Assembly: GCA_945861675.1 (NCBI GenBank)
Contig: CAMAVY010000003.1
Coordinates: 1-64,000, forward strand
Length of the DNA stretch: 64,000 bases
Direction: 5' to 3'
From: Klebsiella pneumoniae
GTDB lineage: Bacteria; Pseudomonadota; Gammaproteobacteria; Pseudomonadales; Azotimanducaceae
This document shows positions 1-9,115 of this stretch, piece after piece; the stretch's first letter is position 1, and the number at the start of each line of letters is the position of its first letter. The notes below the pieces were generated by a model. It was not told where the DNA came from. It saw nothing but the letters and a program-made list of their open reading frames with translations, and ran no database searches. Made by a program: the position numbers and the translations under genes.

Positions 1-2
1 TC

Positions 3-131
3 GCATCAAGACGTGGCGCGCAGCGAAGGCCAAGGCGCTGATCCTGGGCGTGCTCGGACGCGGAGTCGGCGACCAGGCAGGCGCGGCCTCGGCCGCGCCT
101 GCCTGGTCGAAAGAGGAGGAAACGACAACCT
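3..131 (+). CDS. possible C-terminal tail of a gene entering from the left edge
   Basis: An open frame runs from the first bases of the window to a TAA at 129-131 and ends in an acidic/threonine tail (SKEEETTT). It contains no start in view and no domain I recognise. The frame passes through a perfect 17-bp-arm palindrome, so part of its coding appearance may be accidental. I record it only because it could be the end of a gene whose body lies upstream. Confidence 0.2.
71..108. repeat. perfect 38-bp hairpin palindrome
   Basis: Two 17-base arms (71-87 and 92-108) are exact reverse complements around a CTCG loop. The stem is almost all G and C and would be very stable as RNA or as a DNA cruciform. 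No U-run follows, so it does not look like a classical intrinsic terminator. It may be a REP-like element, a transcription end site, or part of a coding sequence. Confidence 0.6.
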
Positions 132-284
132 AAAGCTGGGTAACATCCCTTCGTGAGGCAACAGGACCGGCCAAGATGATTGTCGTCGTCCATCTGATTG
201 CGTTCTGGAGTGGAAGGGCGGCGACTGGCAGAAGGGAAGATCAGACTGCGGGTGTTGTCTCAACAGCCAACGCAATCAGCGCGC

Positions 285-694
285 TTAGACGCGTTGCGGC
301 GCGGGATCCAACGATCCGATACCGATAATCGGCACCAACTCCGCAACCTTTTCGCGCAGGTACGCGGTCTTCTGCCGGCCGATGCCCAACTCATCAAGCA
401 CGTCCTGGTAGCGCGGATCACTCACCACTGTGGCGCTGTAGCAGCGCTCGGCATGCACCGCGTAGATCATGGCGCGCGCCGCATACAGACTGTTGGACTC
501 TTGAACGCGGCGCCACGCCGCGCCCCCGACGCTACGTTACCGACTATGAAGTGCGTGACGCCGCGAAGGTGATCATTGACCCTGGGATCATCGAGGGCCT
601 CGACCAACCGTTCGCTGCGAGCAGGCAAATCACCGCGCGGCGCGCGCATTGCGATCCACCCGGCCCACTGCCGCTGAACGAGCCGAAGAAACAC
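285..694 (-). pseudogene. fragmentary relic, resembles tail of a TPR/cyclase-like protein
   Basis: Two short minus-strand frames (467-694, then 285-470) appear to be broken pieces of one gene. The second contains DPRYQDVLDELGIG, a phrase common near the C-terminus of tetratricopeptide/adenylate-cyclase-like regulatory proteins. Neither piece has a credible ribosome binding site and the frame changes between them. The identification is weak. What is clear is that no intact gene is present here. Confidence 0.2.
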
Positions 695-1180
695 TTCAGC
701 TCATCGTGGTGCCAAGCTCTCCGACGGTACCGCCGAAGACTGATTTTCCAATGGTGCGTATTGGCCGCCGCATAGCACGGGCAAGGGTGACGTCATCGAC
801 ATGGGTGAGTCGGCATCGCGGCGTGCAGTCGCGGGCCGACATCCCGTTCAGGAGATTGAGCAAGATGAGGCTCCCAATGCGGCTCGCATCGATATTGGCA
901 GTGCGTCGCACTATGTCGCCGTGTCGCCTGATCGGGGTGATCAAGCCGTACGCGAGTTTCCAGGCTTCACTGTCGATCTGAAGAGCATAAGTATTTCAAA
1001 CGGCGCCTGTATGAGATGTGTCGAGTAATCCGCGAGCCGCTGGGCGGGCAAAGGCAGTGGTCGAATTCCTGCAGCCGTTGAGGCTGCGCAACAGGCTGAC
1101 GCCGGCCATGCCACAACGCGCGCACACGGCAATGGCCCCTGCTGCGTGCATGCAACGCGAACTGATCAAGTGGAATGGCA
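695..1180. other. stretch without a recognisable gene
   Basis: Only short overlapping frames occur here and none shows a domain, a good ribosome binding site or consistent codon use. Together with its flanks it looks like eroded accessory DNA. I see no RNA gene or regular repeat in it. Confidence 0.4.
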
Positions 1181-2105
1181 TCAACGGCCGGGATCGATGC
1201 CCGACGCGAGCCGTCCGCCATGAATCCACGCCGCAAGGTCGGCGGGCACCATCCCGGCCACGCGTGCGTCATAGGCCGCAAGATCGTCGCGGGTGAGTCG
1301 CACGCGCCACTCGCCACTGCCGCCGCTGCGGAAGAAGCCCTTCGGGTCCTTCCAGTTCCCGCGTGACGCCCCCGGCGCGAGCTCCGCAGCACGGTCACGC
1401 ATGCGGCTGAGGCTCGCCTCCGGCACCAGCGCACGCGCGCGTTCTGGCGAACACGCAATCCCGAGCACGCCAGCCAGCCTCAACAGCTCAGTGGCGAGAT
1501 CCGCCTTGTAATCGGAGTAGTGAAACATCGCCACGTTGGCGTCGCGCCGATGCTGCCAGCCCGTATGCAGGTGCTGGACAACCGAGGCAAGGCAGGGTGG
1601 CCCACTCAGGGCGGTCTGTATTGACGAAGAGTCGGAAGCGTTCGACGGGATCCTCCGGCGGCGGAACGCGCGCCGGGAAGTCGCCGAGGTCGTGGTTGCC
1701 GACGGCGGCCGCCCGCACCGTCAGAAAATGCTCGAAGTCCATGTTGGTGGCGTGATGTTCATACGAGATTGCGACATCGCGCGGATCACGACCGACGACC
1801 AGATAGGTGACGTCCTCCCGTAGCGGGAGTCCATCGAGCGGCGTGTGTGTCTTGATGAAGCGCCGGTGGGTCTGTGCTGCCAGGGCACCCCACACGTCGG
1901 CGATCGACCGGGTACTCATGTCCATCCACGGCGACATCTGGTCCAACTCGGCCGGAAACACGGGGCCGTCGAAGATCAGCAGCGTGCACAGCATCTGCGT
2001 CCAGGTGGTGCCGCACTTGGGAGGTGTGCTGATGACGATGTCGCCGGCACGAAACGAAAATCCGTCCCAACGCGCGCTATCGGCAATTACGTAGCGGTAG
2101 CGCAT
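1181..2105 (-). pseudogene. frameshifted sulfotransferase
   Basis: The N-terminal half (from ATG at 2105) carries the PAPS-binding loop STPPKCGTTWTQML and the second cofactor motif VVGRDPRDVAISYEHH, both typical of the sulfotransferase superfamily, which moves sulfate from 3'-phosphoadenylylsulfate to an alcohol or amine. The C-terminal half (FHYSDYKADL, WKDPKGFFRSGGSGEW, ending at 1181) lies in another frame. Joining the frames near position 1590 restores a continuous protein of about 300 residues, which is normal for the family. A single one- or two-base indel therefore breaks the gene, and both cofactor motifs remain intact. I infer a recent pseudogene, or less likely a sequencing error. 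The neighbours are relics too. Confidence 0.8.
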
Positions 2106-2619
2106 GCGCGTCCCTATTGCCTGCACAGAAAGAAGATCTACGCCCTCCGTCGCCCCGCGACCGACGGCGCGCTCAGCGAGGACACTGAACCGCCCACGCT
2201 CGACCTCGAACCCCGGCGTGCATAGGGCGAACAAACCACATGACACGAGCCAAGCCTGAGTATGGAGCCAACATCGGCTGTGTGGGAACTGGGCGAGGTC
2301 CGATGGGTGGCAGCAATGCTCGTCACCGGCTGACGCATGAGATGGGCGAATGCGCACACGTGGCATCGGCGATGCGGAAGCTGCAGTTCCTGAGGGCGAG
2401 TCTGAAGACCCCGTGAAAGGCAATGGTAGGTGTGACGTAGCGCGTGCCCAGCAGCGCGCGTAGGGTCGCAAATCGCGAAACGCTGCAAACCCCATTGAAC
2501 TCCCTGACCCGCTCAGCAGCCTTCCCGATCGCGCTGTGCGTGGAATGCGTGGTGCATGCCGGCCGGCCATCTGAATTGGTTGGCTACGTCGTCAAGAACG
2601 CTCACGGTGACACGCGCAC
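2106..2619. other. stretch without a recognisable gene
   Basis: This lies between the sulfotransferase pseudogene and a transposase remnant. Short frames exist on both strands but none has a recognisable motif. The last part may be the unrecognisable upstream portion of the IS91-type element whose C-terminal half follows. Confidence 0.35.
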
Positions 2620-3096
2620 ATGGTCGCGCTGGACGGGGTCTACACGAAGGACGGTGAGAGGCCACGCTTCCACGAAGTCTCCGCGCCCAGCAGCACTGAG
2701 ATGCAACGCTTGCTCGACGCGATCGTCGCGCGGGTGCTGCTCTGCCTTGTGCACGACGGTCTGCTCGTCCGTGATGCGGAGCAGCCCTGGCTTGATCTCG
2801 AATCGCGCGACGGGCCGGACACCCTCGGTGCGGCTTCGATCCAGTATCGGATCGCCGTGGGGCCGCACGCGGGACGCAGGGCGCTGACGCTGAAGTTGGC
2901 GGCGCCGAAGCCGCTCTCCACGCCGCCGAAACCCTTCACGGTGGCGCGCGATGGACTCTCGCTCATGGCGCACCAGCGCGAGGGCATCGAGCGGCTGTGT
3001 CGATACGTCACCCGACCAGCGTTGGCACTTGAGCGGCTCAGCTCAAACGAAGCCGGCCAAGTGGTCGGCAGTTCGCATTGCGAACTGCTTGGCTGA
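2620..3096 (+). pseudogene. IS91-family transposase, C-terminal remnant
   Basis: The translation starts within the conserved MVALDGVYT segment and continues with LLVRDAEQPWLDLES, IQYRIAVGPHAGRRALTL, PFTVARDGLSL and ERLCRYVTRPALALERL. These are the hallmarks of the C-terminal half of IS91/IS801-type rolling-circle (HUH, Y2) transposases. The zinc-binding N-terminus is missing, the region upstream of residue 1 is not readable as transposase, and the reading stops soon after the LERL motif instead of running to the usual tyrosine-containing end. A matching N-terminal scrap, in the same orientation, lies near 36.3 kb. The element is dead. Confidence 0.75.
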
Positions 3097-3264
3097 TTGC
3101 TCAGCAAGCCGATGGAGCCGACGGCCAGCGTGACCAGGATCCAGTGAGCCCGCGACCAACATTGTGGTCACCGATCAGCTTCGCCCCGTTCCGCCGTGAC
3201 CCGCGGTCCAGCCATAGTCAAGGAGAGTCGGCGGCATCCGCTCTGTTCGGCCCATGCTCCGTTC

Positions 3265-3513
3265 ATGACCCACGCTTCATTCAACATTGAAAACAACCGG
3301 GACTTCGAGCCTCTGAGCAAGTTGCTCGCAGGCGTCCGGCGTGCGGGCGAATTCTTTGTCAGCGGTGCCGCGGAAATTCCGATGCCGAAGGTGGAAGTCG
3401 ATGGCGTCGGTCCGCTGTCCTTTCCTGTTCCGCCTGGCCAGATCGCGGCAACCAGATCGAGCTGCGATGACGTTACGAACGAGGCGTTCAATGCGGCCCG
3501 TTCACCCGAGTAA
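3265..3513 (+). pseudogene. 2OG-Fe(II) oxygenase-like gene, N-terminal fragment
   Basis: From ATG 3265 the protein reads FEPLSKLLAGVRRAGEFFVS and EVDGVGPLSFPVPPGQI, which resembles the first about 70 residues of large uncharacterised 2-oxoglutarate/Fe(II) oxygenase-like proteins. It then loses similarity and stops at 3513, so the catalytic domain with its iron-binding histidines and aspartate is absent. It overlaps the 3' end of the converging response regulator gene by 12 bases. I take it as a truncated remnant; the family assignment is from memory of the N-terminal pattern and only moderately secure. Confidence 0.4.
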
Positions 3514-4017
3514 CGTCGTCGTGCTCATACCGCTACTCATCGAGTGCTCGACGCGTGCTCCGTTCTGATGCGGTGCGGTCAGCGCCGCGAAGTGACTCAG
3601 CCGGAGCCAGGCGAGCAGGCATCTCGCCTGGTGCATCATCCCCTCCAGGTTGCCGGGCTTGACGAGAAACGAATTGACGCCGAGATCGTACGCGTACTCG
3701 ATGTCTTCGGGCCGGCACGACGCACTCAGGATGCAGACGTGCAACCGCCTGAGCCCGGGTTGCGCGCGGATCCACGCCAGTACTTCGAAGCCGCTCCTCC
3801 CCGGCATGTTCAGGTCGAGCAACACCACGGTGGGCATCGGATACGCGCCCCGGTCGCTGCACGCACCATCACCCTTCAGATAGGCGATCGCCTCGTCGCC
3901 GTCGTGGGCGAACTGCAGTGGTTGCGTGAAACCGGCGCGGCTGAATACCGTCTGCATCAGCAGCGCGTCGTTCGCGCTGTCGTCCACCATCAGAACGATA
4001 GGGTCTTCGATCTTCAT
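3502..4017 (-). CDS. single-domain response regulator (Rcp1-like)
   Basis: The 171-residue protein is one receiver domain with the acidic pair VDDS at 11-14, the phospho-acceptor Asp68 in VVLLDLNMPG, the conserved Ser/Thr in CILSAS and the lysine in FLVKPG. No output domain follows, as in Rcp1/CheY-like regulators that act by protein contact. Its ATG overlaps the stop of the upstream histidine kinase by four bases (ATGA at 4014-4017), so the two are translationally coupled and almost certainly form one two-component pathway. The C-terminal extension after the receiver domain (about 25 residues) is serine- and threonine-rich with no recognisable fold. Confidence 0.9.
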   Translation of the reverse strand: MKIEDPIVLMVDDSANDALLMQTVFSRAGFTQPLQFAHDGDEAIAYLKGDGACSDRGAYPMPTVVLLDLNMPGRSGFEVLAWIRAQPGLRRLHVCILSASCRPEDIEYAYDLGVNSFLVKPGNLEGMMHQARCLLAWLRLSHFAALTAPHQNGARVEHSMSSGMSTTTLLG

Positions 4018-5201
4018 GGGTGTCTCCCGCTCGAATGATCCTCGTGGTCGTCCGGTGCCTTGGGTAGCTCGATCCAGAATCTGCTGCCTTGCCCGGGCGC
4101 TGAGACCACACCGACGTGGCCGCCCAGGCGCTCCATGCCCTTGTGGACGATCGCAAGCCCGATGCCGGTGCCCGCGTACTTTGTCGTGTGCAGACGCTGA
4201 AAGACCTGAAAAATCCGTTGCTGAAACTCGGCCGGAATACCGATGCCGTTGTCTTCGATCCACACACGAACCACCTGCCCAGGTCGCTCCTCGCAGTACA
4301 ACCGCACGTGCGGCGCCTTGTCGGCGACGAACTTCAGCGCGTTGCCGAGCAGATTCACCAGTACCTGGCCAATGGTGGCGGCATGGGCCGTCACCATTGG
4401 CCAGGGAGCAATGTTCTCGACACACGCATGACCATCGCGAATCTGCTGCTCACAGGCGCCGATCGCTTCCTGAACGACCGATTTCAACGACACGCTTACC
4501 AGCTCGATCTTCTGCTGGCTGACGCGACTGAACGTCAGCAGGTCTGCCAGCAGGAGGTCCATCGTCTGCGCAGCACTGCTGATGAAGTTGGCGAACTGGC
4601 GGCCTTCTTCGTTCAGGTTCATCGCGTGCTCCTGAACGAGCAACTGAGCGTAACCCTGCATGGTGCGCAGCGGCGCCCGCAGGTCATGCGCAATCGAATA
4701 GACGAACGTCTCAAGTTGCTCGTTGGCGAGCCGCAGTTCCGTCGTGCGCACGCCCACGAGGCGATCGAGATCCGCCGCCTGTTTCGCAAGCCGCAAGTCG
4801 GTCTCGCGCAATGCGTTTTCGATCTGCTTGCGCGCGGTGATGTCGCGGACGTTGCACTGGATGACCTGGTGGTCTCCTTCCTGGTACAGGTTGCTGATGA
4901 ACTCGACGTCGACCCGCTGTCCGGATTTGGTTTCCAGCGGCAGATCTTCGTAGCGGATGTAGCCCCTGTTCTGCAGTTCCCTGAATGCGGACTGGCTCGC
5001 TGCTTCGTCCTTCAGCAGGCCGAGCTCGAACAGCTCCCTGCCCAGGAACTCCTCACGGCTGTAGCCCAGGAATGCCACGAGGAACGGATTGACGTCGATC
5101 ACCTTCCGTGTGCCGGGATCGATGATGAGGATTCCGTCGTACGCAGCTTCGAACAAGCGGCGATAACGCACCTCCGTGTTCGTCATCGGTGAAGGAGACA
5201 T
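4014..5201 (-). CDS. PAS-domain sensor histidine kinase
   Basis: The 395-residue protein has an N-terminal PAS domain (about 10-125, LFEAAYDGILIID), a linker helix, a HisKA domain with phospho-acceptor His172 in YSIAHDLRAPLR, and a HATPase domain with N box (VLVNLLGNALKF), G1 box (EDNGIGIP) and G2 box (GTGIGLAIV). No membrane segment is visible, so it should sense a cytoplasmic signal through PAS. The architecture matches the phytochrome-like kinases that partner Rcp1-type regulators, and such a regulator overlaps its stop codon. I chose ATG 5201 because the PAS domain starts just after it; the frame remains open upstream but that part reads through a relic gene. ATG 5186 is an alternative start. 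Confidence 0.9.
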   Translation of the reverse strand: MSPSPMTNTEVRYRRLFEAAYDGILIIDPGTRKVIDVNPFLVAFLGYSREEFLGRELFELGLLKDEAASQSAFRELQNRGYIRYEDLPLETKSGQRVDVEFISNLYQEGDHQVIQCNVRDITARKQIENALRETDLRLAKQAADLDRLVGVRTTELRLANEQLETFVYSIAHDLRAPLRTMQGYAQLLVQEHAMNLNEEGRQFANFISSAAQTMDLLLADLLTFSRVSQQKIELVSVSLKSVVQEAIGACEQQIRDGHACVENIAPWPMVTAHAATIGQVLVNLLGNALKFVADKAPHVRLYCEERPGQVVRVWIEDNGIGIPAEFQQRIFQVFQRLHTTKYAGTGIGLAIVHKGMERLGGHVGVVSAPGQGSRFWIELPKAPDDHEDHSSGRHP

Positions 5202-5269
5202 TGCTACACGTCCGCGCGCCGTTTGTGCGGCAGCGCATTCGAACGGCTGCCCCCGTGTGCGTCTGTGGG

Positions 5270-5500
5270 CTACCGAACATTGCTCTGCCTCACGCCTCTC
5301 GTCGCCAGCCGCACTTCCCGCAGGAAGTACGCAAGTCGCACCACCCGTGCCACGGTGCAACCCGTGAAAAGCAATCCGATGTGCCTCTCGAGTTCGACGT
5401 GGATCAGCACTTCCAGGAACAGTGCCGCGATGACCGAACAAACGAGCAGTGCCGCCGGCGTTGCGCGTTCCCAGGGATTCGCACACTTTTCACTGCCGGT
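5270..5500 (-). pseudogene. DUF2721 membrane protein remnant
   Basis: A minus-strand frame ending at TAG 5270-5272 contains AALLVCSVIAALFLEVLIHV and later RLAYFLREVRLAT. Small DUF2721 membrane proteins share this pattern of a hydrophobic helix followed by LFLREVxLAT. The first transmembrane segment and a start codon with ribosome binding site are not visible, and the frame is blocked shortly upstream. It occupies part of the 516-base gap between the kinase start and the argH stop. The remainder of the gap (5501-5717) shows nothing recognisable. Confidence 0.4.
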
Positions 5501-5717
5501 CGCGACCGCACGGGCTCTTCAGTCTCGCCCCGATGAACCGCAACTTCCGCGTCGCCGGTGTTCGCTGCCACACTCCTGCGGAGTCGATGCCATGAGGTTT
5601 GTTCTGTGCTCTACAACAACCACAGCCCCGCATGTCCAGCGTTGGTCAGCGCAAGATCGACTGCAGCCACGATCTAATCGCGAAGCGACAGGCTCCGGTT
5701 CACTGAAGCGCTGAGTA

Positions 5718-7223
5718 TCAGGCGATACGCAGCCGCGCCGTCGCCGCAGCAGCGCGCACCGTAGCAGGCGCGGTCCCACCGAAGTGGCTGCGTGCGGCCA
5801 CCGAACCTTCCAGCGTCAACACTTCTGCAACGTCCTGCTGAATGAGTGGCGAGAAGCGCTGCAGGTCTGGCAGCGTCAGCATGGCCAGATCGCACTCTGC
5901 TTCGATGGCGTGCCGCACGACTTTGCCGACCACTTCATGGGCGTCGCGGAATGCCAGGCCCTTGCGCACCAGATAGTCCGCGAGATCCGTGGCTGTTGCA
6001 TGACCCTTGAGCGCCGCCTGGCGCAGATTGCCGTGATTGAGCTGCAGCGAAGGCAACATGTCGGCGAATGCACGTACACAATCGCGCGTAGTGTCGAGGG
6101 CATCGAACAGCGGCTCTTTGTCTTCCTGATTGTCTTTGTTGTAGGCCAGCGGCTGGCCCTTCATGAGAACCAGCAGCGCGTTGAGATCACCGACCACGCG
6201 GCCAGTCTTGCCGCGCACAAGCTCTGGCACATCCGGATTCTTCTTCTGCGGCATGATGCTCGAGCCTGTGCAGAAGCGATCCGGCAGGCGCGCGAAGTCG
6301 AACTGCGCCGATGTCCAGAGCACCAGCTCCTCTGCCCAGCGTGACAGATGCACCATGAGCAGCGCCGCCGCCGCACAGAACTCGATGGCGAAGTCGCGGT
6401 CGGCGACGGCGTCGAGGGAGTTTGCACAGGGGCTGTCGAAGGCCAGCTGTTCTGCCGTGAAGTAGCGGTCGATCGGATAGCTGGTACCGGCCAGCGCCGC
6501 GGCGCCGAGCGGCATCTGATTCATGCGCCTGCGGCAGTCCTGCATTCGACCGCGGTCGCGGCTGAGCATCTCGAACCAGGCCAGCATGTGGTGCCCGAAG
6601 GTGATCGGCTGCGCGGTCTGCAGATGTGTGAAGCCAGGCATCACCGCGTCGGCTTCGCGCTCAGCAAGTGCGACCAGCACGTGTTGCAGGCGGGCGATGA
6701 GGCCATCGAGGTCATCGATGCCATCACGCAGGAACAGGCGCACGTCGGTTGCGACCTGATCATTGCGCGATCGCCCCGTGTGCAGCCGCTTGCCCGCCTC
6801 GCCGATCAGCGCGGTGAGGCGCGACTCGATGTTCATGTGCACGTCTTCGAGAGCGACTGACCAGGCAAACTCGCCGCGCTCGATCTCTGCCTGTATCTGT
6901 ACGAGACCTTTGACGATTGCGTCGGTGTCCGCCTCGCTCAGCACGCCCACTTTGCATAACATGCGGGCATGCGCGATCGAGCCGCGGATGTCCTGTCGAT
7001 ACATGCGTTGATCGAAGGTCACGGACGCGGTGAAGCGCTCCACGAATGCATCGGTAGGCTCGGCAAAGCGGCCGCCCCAGAGTTTCTGTTGCTGTCCATC
7101 CGGCGCACTGCCTGCTTTGCTTGGCTGGGTGCCGCTCTCCTGAGTGGCGCTTTCCTGAGTGGTCTTGATGTCCTTGGTGGAATTGCGGGCTGGATCCACG
7201 TTGGAAGGGTCATTGGTGTTCAT
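5718..7223 (-). CDS. argH: argininosuccinate lyase
   Basis: ArgH splits argininosuccinate into arginine and fumarate, the last step of arginine synthesis. The protein has about 501 residues. The conserved core starts at KLWGGRF and includes SRNDQVATD, the TVM-type region [13 protein letters not shown] and the signature [12 protein letters not shown] of the fumarase/aspartase superfamily. It carries an unusual hydrophilic N-terminal extension of about 45 residues rich in Thr, Gln, Ser and Asn (with TQES repeats), absent from most ArgH proteins. I kept ATG 7223 because no in-frame start lies nearer the core. The gene is divergent from the LytS-type kinase with only about 30 bases between starts, so the promoters must overlap. 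Confidence 0.95.
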   Translation of the reverse strand: MNTNDPSNVDPARNSTKDIKTTQESATQESGTQPSKAGSAPDGQQQKLWGGRFAEPTDAFVERFTASVTFDQRMYRQDIRGSIAHARMLCKVGVLSEADTDAIVKGLVQIQAEIERGEFAWSVALEDVHMNIESRLTALIGEAGKRLHTGRSRNDQVATDVRLFLRDGIDDLDGLIARLQHVLVALAEREADAVMPGFTHLQTAQPITFGHHMLAWFEMLSRDRGRMQDCRRRMNQMPLGAAALAGTSYPIDRYFTAEQLAFDSPCANSLDAVADRDFAIEFCAAAALLMVHLSRWAEELVLWTSAQFDFARLPDRFCTGSSIMPQKKNPDVPELVRGKTGRVVGDLNALLVLMKGQPLAYNKDNQEDKEPLFDALDTTRDCVRAFADMLPSLQLNHGNLRQAALKGHATATDLADYLVRKGLAFRDAHEVVGKVVRHAIEAECDLAMLTLPDLQRFSPLIQQDVAEVLTLEGSVAARSHFGGTAPATVRAAAATARLRIA

Positions 7224-7240
7224 TCGGGCGGCTGGTCTGC

Positions 7241-7247
7241 AGGAGGG
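7241..7247 (+). promoter_or_regulatory. strong Shine-Dalgarno site pointing to a non-ATG start
   Basis: AGGAGGG is followed six bases later by ATT at 7254, in frame with the LytS-type kinase. No ATG, GTG or TTG in frame lies between this site and residue V of the conserved FFVPDLC segment (GTG 7326). The minus-strand argH start at 7223 does not use this site. It therefore decides the kinase start, which would be a rare ATT codon. Confidence 0.6.
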
Positions 7248-7253
7248 TCGGCG

Positions 7254-8381
7254 ATTATAGACATCGACACTTCGACGGGCGCCCGGGCATCTGCGCGTGC
7301 GACGCCTGCAACCGCCGAGTTCTTCGTGCCGGATCTGTGCAACGTCCCGGCGCTTTCTCTGCTGATCCTGTTCGGTGAGCTCATCGCCACGGTGCTGACG
7401 CTTGCGTCCGAACGTCCCGACTGGGACCGCTTCGGCTGGATGTCGCTGTTCGTGCAATGGATCGTGCTGGCCAGTGCGGGTGGGCTGTGTGTCACCAGGT
7501 CTGCAATGGCGCGCTGGCCCATGCATGTTGGCGCGACGTGTGCGTGGCTGCTGATCGTGATGATTACGCTGCTGCTCACTGCGATCGGCGAACAGTTGGT
7601 GTTCGCGGAGATCCGGGCGTTCGACCTGGCGCGCAACAGCCTGTTGGCTGCAGTCATCGGCGGCATGGCCCTGCGCTACTTCTTCGTGCAGCAGCAGTGG
7701 CGGTTGGAACAGGCGTCAGCGCTGCAATCACGCATTCAGGCGCTGCAGTCGCGGATCCGGCCGCATTTCCTGTTCAACAGCATGAACATCATCGCCAGCC
7801 TGATTCCGGTCGATCCTGACAATGCGGAAGTTGTTGTCGAGGATCTGTCTGCGCTGTTCCGCGCCAGTCTCAATGAGGCCGGCAACCAGGTCCCGCTTGC
7901 GGACGAGCTTGAGCTTTGCGAGCGCTATCTGCACATCGAATCGTTGCGCCTTGATGAACGGTTGCACATCGAATGGCACATCGATGACCTGCCGCAGGGA
8001 CTGCGTATCCCACAGCTGACCCTGCAGCCACTCATTGAGAACGCCATCTATCACGGCATCCAGCCATTGCCGCAGGGCGGCACCGTGAGCATTGCCGTCG
8101 CCTATGTCAGCGGTAGAGTCGAAGTTCAGATCCGCAACCCTGTGCCTGCGGCTGCTCCTGTTTCTGATCTCGTTTCTGATCTGGGGCGGGCGGGTGCGGC
8201 GCTGACACAGTCGGCGCGTGGGAATGGCATGGCATTGCACAACATCCGCAATCGCCTGGAAGCGTTGTATGGCGGCACAGTGCGTCTGGACAGTGCTCGC
8301 CATGGCAATGTGTGGGAGGTGACGCTGCAGTACCCGTTTGCGCTGCCAGACTTCCCGACAAGCGAAGCAACGAGGGCCTGA
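7254..8381 (+). CDS. algZ: LytS/AlgZ-type membrane sensor kinase
   Basis: This is a histidine kinase of the LytS/YpdA class. After a short N-terminus with [13 protein letters not shown], as in Pseudomonas AlgZ, come about four hydrophobic segments ([58 protein letters not shown]). The His_kinase domain follows with [17 protein letters not shown], where the histidine is phosphorylated, then a HATPase domain with ENAIYHG and [13 protein letters not shown]. The next gene, two bases downstream, is its LytTR response regulator, and hemC-hemD follow, as in Pseudomonas argH-algZ-algR-hemC-hemD. The start is unusual: ATT 7254 has the only good ribosome binding site; GTG 7326 would cut into the conserved N-terminus. 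A 12-bp tandem duplication encodes VSDLVSDL near the C-terminus. Confidence 0.85.
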   Translation: MIDIDTSTGARASARATPATAEFFVPDLCNVPALSLLILFGELIATVLTLASERPDWDRFGWMSLFVQWIVLASAGGLCVTRSAMARWPMHVGATCAWLLIVMITLLLTAIGEQLVFAEIRAFDLARNSLLAAVIGGMALRYFFVQQQWRLEQASALQSRIQALQSRIRPHFLFNSMNIIASLIPVDPDNAEVVVEDLSALFRASLNEAGNQVPLADELELCERYLHIESLRLDERLHIEWHIDDLPQGLRIPQLTLQPLIENAIYHGIQPLPQGGTVSIAVAYVSGRVEVQIRNPVPAAAPVSDLVSDLGRAGAALTQSARGNGMALHNIRNRLEALYGGTVRLDSARHGNVWEVTLQYPFALPDFPTSEATRA

Positions 8382-8383
8382 CC

Positions 8384-9112
8384 TTGAAGGTGCTGTTGGT
8401 TGACGATGAAAAGCTGGCGCGCGAGCGTCTGCGCAGGATGCTTGCCGATGTGCCGTACCTGGAGATTGTTGGTGAAGCGGCGAATGGCCTGCAGGCGATC
8501 GAAGCCATTGGCGCAACCCAACCCGATGTAGTGCTGCTCGACATCCGCATGCCCGGCATGGATGGCCTCGAGGTCGCACGCCATCTCACCACGCTCGATC
8601 AGGCACCGGCAGTCATCTTCTGCACGGCCTACGAAGATCACGCGCTTGAAGCCTTCGAAGTGCAGGCAGTTGGTTATGTACTGAAGCCCGTGCGCAAAGC
8701 TGACCTTGAGCGCGTGTTGAGCGGAGCGCGGCGCGTGAACCGCGTCCAGCTTGCGGCGCTGCATGGCGATGCGCCGGTGCGCAGAACGCACATCGCGGCG
8801 CGTACCCGGCGCGGTCTGGAAGTGGTTCCGATTGACGACGTGCGCTACTTCATGGCTGACCAGAAGTACGTCACGGTGCGGCACGTGGCCGGCGAACTGC
8901 TGGTGGATGAGACACTGCGGGAGCTGGAGCTCGAGTTTGGTGAACGTTTCGTTCGCGTGCATCGCAACTCGATCATTGCGGGTAGTTGCATTGAAGCGCT
9001 CGAACGCGACAACGATGGCCGGCACTATGTTCGATTGCGCGATGTACCAACGCGGCTCGATGTCAGCCGTCGGCACGTCGCAGACCTGCGCAAGTACATT
9101 GAGGAGTTGTGA
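8384..9112 (+). CDS. algR: LytTR-family response regulator (AlgR-like)
   Basis: The 242-residue protein has a receiver domain (1-120) with acidic pair DDE at 7-9, phospho-acceptor Asp53 in VVLLDIRMPGMDG and lysine in YVLKPV, then a LytTR DNA-binding domain (about 140-240) with RYFMADQKYVTVR and RVHRNSIIA. In Pseudomonas, AlgR controls alginate, pili and virulence genes; here the targets are unknown. The start is TTG 8384, two bases after the kinase stop, because MKVLLVDDEK begins there and no ATG lies closer. The pair is clearly co-transcribed. It is separated from hemC by three bases, so regulation and haem synthesis share a message. Confidence 0.92.
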   Translation: MKVLLVDDEKLARERLRRMLADVPYLEIVGEAANGLQAIEAIGATQPDVVLLDIRMPGMDGLEVARHLTTLDQAPAVIFCTAYEDHALEAFEVQAVGYVLKPVRKADLERVLSGARRVNRVQLAALHGDAPVRRTHIAARTRRGLEVVPIDDVRYFMADQKYVTVRHVAGELLVDETLRELELEFGERFVRVHRNSIIAGSCIEALERDNDGRHYVRLRDVPTRLDVSRRHVADLRKYIEEL

Positions 9113-9115
9113 AAG

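Noticed and set aside
4018-4425. N-terminal extension of the response regulator
   Set aside because: It is antisense-free but out of frame with the kinase coding sequence that occupies the same bases; the receiver domain starts at ATG 4017.
5202-5486. N-terminal extension of the PAS kinase
   Set aside because: The extra residues show no domain and overlap the DUF2721 remnant read in another frame.
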